64,000 nt of DNA, taken from Buttiauxella agrestis ATCC 33320 (GTDB lineage Bacteria > Pseudomonadota > Gammaproteobacteria > Enterobacterales > Enterobacteriaceae). Below are positions 62,683-64,000 of this stretch, in pieces. The position numbers and the translations under genes were made by a program. The stretch is from contig JALKFA010000001.1 in assembly GCA_024169445.1 (NCBI GenBank), positions 3,038,001 through 3,102,000 on the forward strand. Direction: 5' to 3'. Every line of letters starts with the position of its first letter. Within the stretch, counting starts at the first letter, position 1. The notes beneath the pieces are model-generated. The model ran no database searches. It was not told the DNA's origin and worked only from the letters and a program-made list of their open reading frames with translations.

Positions 62683-63117
62683 TCAGGCTACATTTACAGT
62701 ACGCAAAAAGCGCGGCGTTTTTAAATCATCTACCAGCGCATTAACCAGCCGCATCAATAAACCATTCAGTTGCTGCATTGTCTTCAACGGTAGCGAGCGG
62801 CATAACATCGCTCGCGCAACAGCCTGGCAGTAATCACAAAGATCGTCGATATCCGCAAGCCATTTCGCATCGGGGAATTCAGACGGATCGTCAACCGATA
62901 ATTGTTCAATACGTGCAGCGGATAATGGTTTATCCAGATTCTCTTTTATCGCTTCAATATGTGCATATACGTAATTGCACAGCGCTGCACATTCGGCTGG
63001 GTTTTCGCTATCGATTAATATATCGGTGAGTAATTCGCAGCGTTCGGCAAGATCGATAATGTCGAGGTTTTTGGTGTTAATTGAAATAGGTGTTAAGTAG
63101 TGAAGATAAGCAACCAT
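62683..63117 (-). CDS. hypothetical acidic helical protein
   Basis: A 144-residue soluble, acidic and probably all-helical protein with no signal peptide and no motif that I recognise. Leu and Asp are frequent, with several Cys (for example ERCELL, ECAALC, DLCDYC), spread in the first 110 residues. The ATG at 63117 has an AAAGGA site upstream. It is monocistronic, between convergent eutR and divergent nudI. Coding is supported by length, a good ribosome site and a typical Enterobacteriaceae codon pattern; the function is unknown. Confidence 0.7.
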   Translation of the reverse strand: MVAYLHYLTPISINTKNLDIIDLAERCELLTDILIDSENPAECAALCNYVYAHIEAIKENLDKPLSAARIEQLSVDDPSEFPDAKWLADIDDLCDYCQAVARAMLCRSLPLKTMQQLNGLLMRLVNALVDDLKTPRFLRTVNVA

Positions 63118-63344
63118 TTCGGCGTCCTTTCTAACGAATGAATGATTAAAAGTGATTTTCCGTCAGTGTGCAGGACGCCAGGCCTGGCACCTGATTTCGC
63201 AGGTGCGTGGGTATATTATTGCTTTAAAAACGCATACGAAAGCGTGTGATTCAGATACTGGAAAGCCACTCGCAAAATATTTTTCTAAGCAAATTGAGTA
63301 ATCTGTTAAGGTCATACGGCGGCCATAAAACATAAGGAAATCCA

Positions 63345-63770
63345 ATGCGTCAGAGAGTTATCGTTTGCCCGATTATTGAAAATAATGGCGAAGTGCTGCT
63401 GTGTAAGATGGCGGACGATCGCGGTGTTTTTCCCGGCCAATGGGCGCTATCTGGCGGAGGAATGGAACCTGGGGAGAAAATGGAAGAGGCGTTATTGCGC
63501 GAAATCCAGGAAGAGCTGGGGGCTGAGTTACAGATAACCCGCATCAAACCCTGGACCTTTGCGGATGATGTGCGAGTGAAGACCTATGCTGATGGTAGCA
63601 AAGAAGAAATCTACATGATTTATCTGTTGTTCGATTGCATCAGCGCCAATCGCCAGGTCACTTTTAATGAAGAGTTTCAGGAAATCGCCTGGGTCAAACC
63701 GTCAGACCTGAACAACTATGATTTAAACGAAGCGACCAGAATCACCTTTACCAGGAAAGGATGGCTTTGA
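63345..63770 (+). CDS. nudI: pyrimidine deoxynucleoside triphosphatase NudI (YfaO)
   Basis: A 141-residue Nudix hydrolase that breaks down dUTP, dTTP and dCTP. The Nudix box Gx5Ex7REUxEExGU is seen as [26 protein letters not shown]. Starts [14 protein letters not shown], very close to E. coli NudI and of the same length. In E. coli the gene is located elsewhere, next to ais. Confidence 0.93.
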   Translation: MRQRVIVCPIIENNGEVLLCKMADDRGVFPGQWALSGGGMEPGEKMEEALLREIQEELGAELQITRIKPWTFADDVRVKTYADGSKEEIYMIYLLFDCISANRQVTFNEEFQEIAWVKPSDLNNYDLNEATRITFTRKGWL

Positions 63771-63805
63771 CCGCTGTTTAACACTTCGCCGAATTAAGGA
63801 ACGCG

Positions 63806-64000
63806 ATGCGTAAACTACTCATCTGGCTGATTCTCACGGTGCTTTCTGGCGGCGGCGTGGTTATCTATGCGTTACATCAGCAGTATGAGGAACAAAGCGC
63901 CGAGTTTCGTATTTTGTACCGCGATATCACGGTTAAACTTGCGCAAAATGATGTGATCCTCGCGCTGCTCTCGAACAGCAGCGACCCGAAAGTCGTGCAG
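63806..64000 (+). CDS. membrane-anchored protein, possible sensor kinase, N-terminal fragment
   Basis: The first 65 codons of a gene cut by the window end. AAGGA precedes the ATG. Residues 4-24 (LLIWLILTVLSGGGVVIYAL) form one membrane segment, followed by a polar, helical periplasmic stretch (QQYEEQSAEFRILYRDITV) of the kind seen at the start of sensor histidine kinases. The family cannot be settled from this fragment. Confidence 0.6.
   Translation, partial: MRKLLIWLILTVLSGGGVVIYALHQQYEEQSAEFRILYRDITVKLAQNDVILALLSNSSDPKVVQ

Overview
The window is chromosomal DNA of an enteric gammaproteobacterium (Enterobacterales, most likely Enterobacteriaceae close to Escherichia, Kluyvera or Buttiauxella; the genus cannot be fixed by eye). 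Long blocks keep the Escherichia coli gene order: tcyP-ydjM, hxpB-yniB-yniA-ydiZ-pfkB-ydiY, thrS-infC-rpmI-rplT-pheM-pheS-pheT-ihfA, btuC-btuE-btuD-nlpC, ydiV-selO, aroH-ppsR-ppsA and ydiK-ydiJ-menI. ERIC elements, REP/BIME palindromes and a copy of the RprA small RNA gene also point to this group.

Layout. 1-6.5 kb: start of the cystine carrier tcyP, SOS-controlled ydjM, an added kduD, then the hxpB to ydiY block. 6.9-8.6 kb: a non-conserved patch with a small exported protein of unknown role and an OmpC/OmpF-type porin. 9-16.1 kb: translation block (ThrRS, IF3, L35, L20, PheRS with its leader peptide, IHF alpha). 16.1-18.4 kb: an intact IS3-family element with 3-bp target duplication and a VirK/YbjX-family gene, both lying between ihfA and btuC. 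18.8-25.1 kb: B12 uptake genes, nlpC, a LacI-type regulator, the FlhDC antagonist ydiV and selO. 25.2-31.2 kb: a Fur-controlled heme uptake operon hemP-hmuRSTUV with an ERIC element between hemP and hmuR. 31.3-36.1 kb: aroH, ppsR and ppsA. 36.3-40.4 kb: a divergent GPH-family sugar symporter and GH3 glycosidase. 40.4-47.5 kb: gss, rprA, ydiK, ydiJ, menI. 47.7-62.6 kb: a complete 17-gene ethanolamine operon, eutSPQTDMNEJGHABCLKR. 62.7-64 kb: an unrecognised gene, nudI, and the start of a membrane protein gene.

How the parts fit: the eut block encodes a whole metabolosome: shell (EutS, M, N, L, K), AdoCbl-dependent ammonia lyase (EutBC), its reactivase (EutA), cobalamin adenosyltransferase (EutT), aldehyde and alcohol dehydrogenases (EutE, EutG), phosphotransacetylase (EutD), accessory proteins (EutP, Q, J), permease (EutH) and regulator (EutR). 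B12 import through BtuCD in the same window could supply its cofactor.

I found no clearly new multi-gene system. The most unusual points are a tandem hairpin array that supplies the last codons of eutD and separates it from eutM, a Cys-to-His change in the metal motif of EutT, one intact and one internally deleted ERIC element, three BIME copies placed 7-10 bp from stop codons of minus-strand genes, and two genes with no recognisable family. All family assignments are from reading the translations and recalled relatives; no database search was run.
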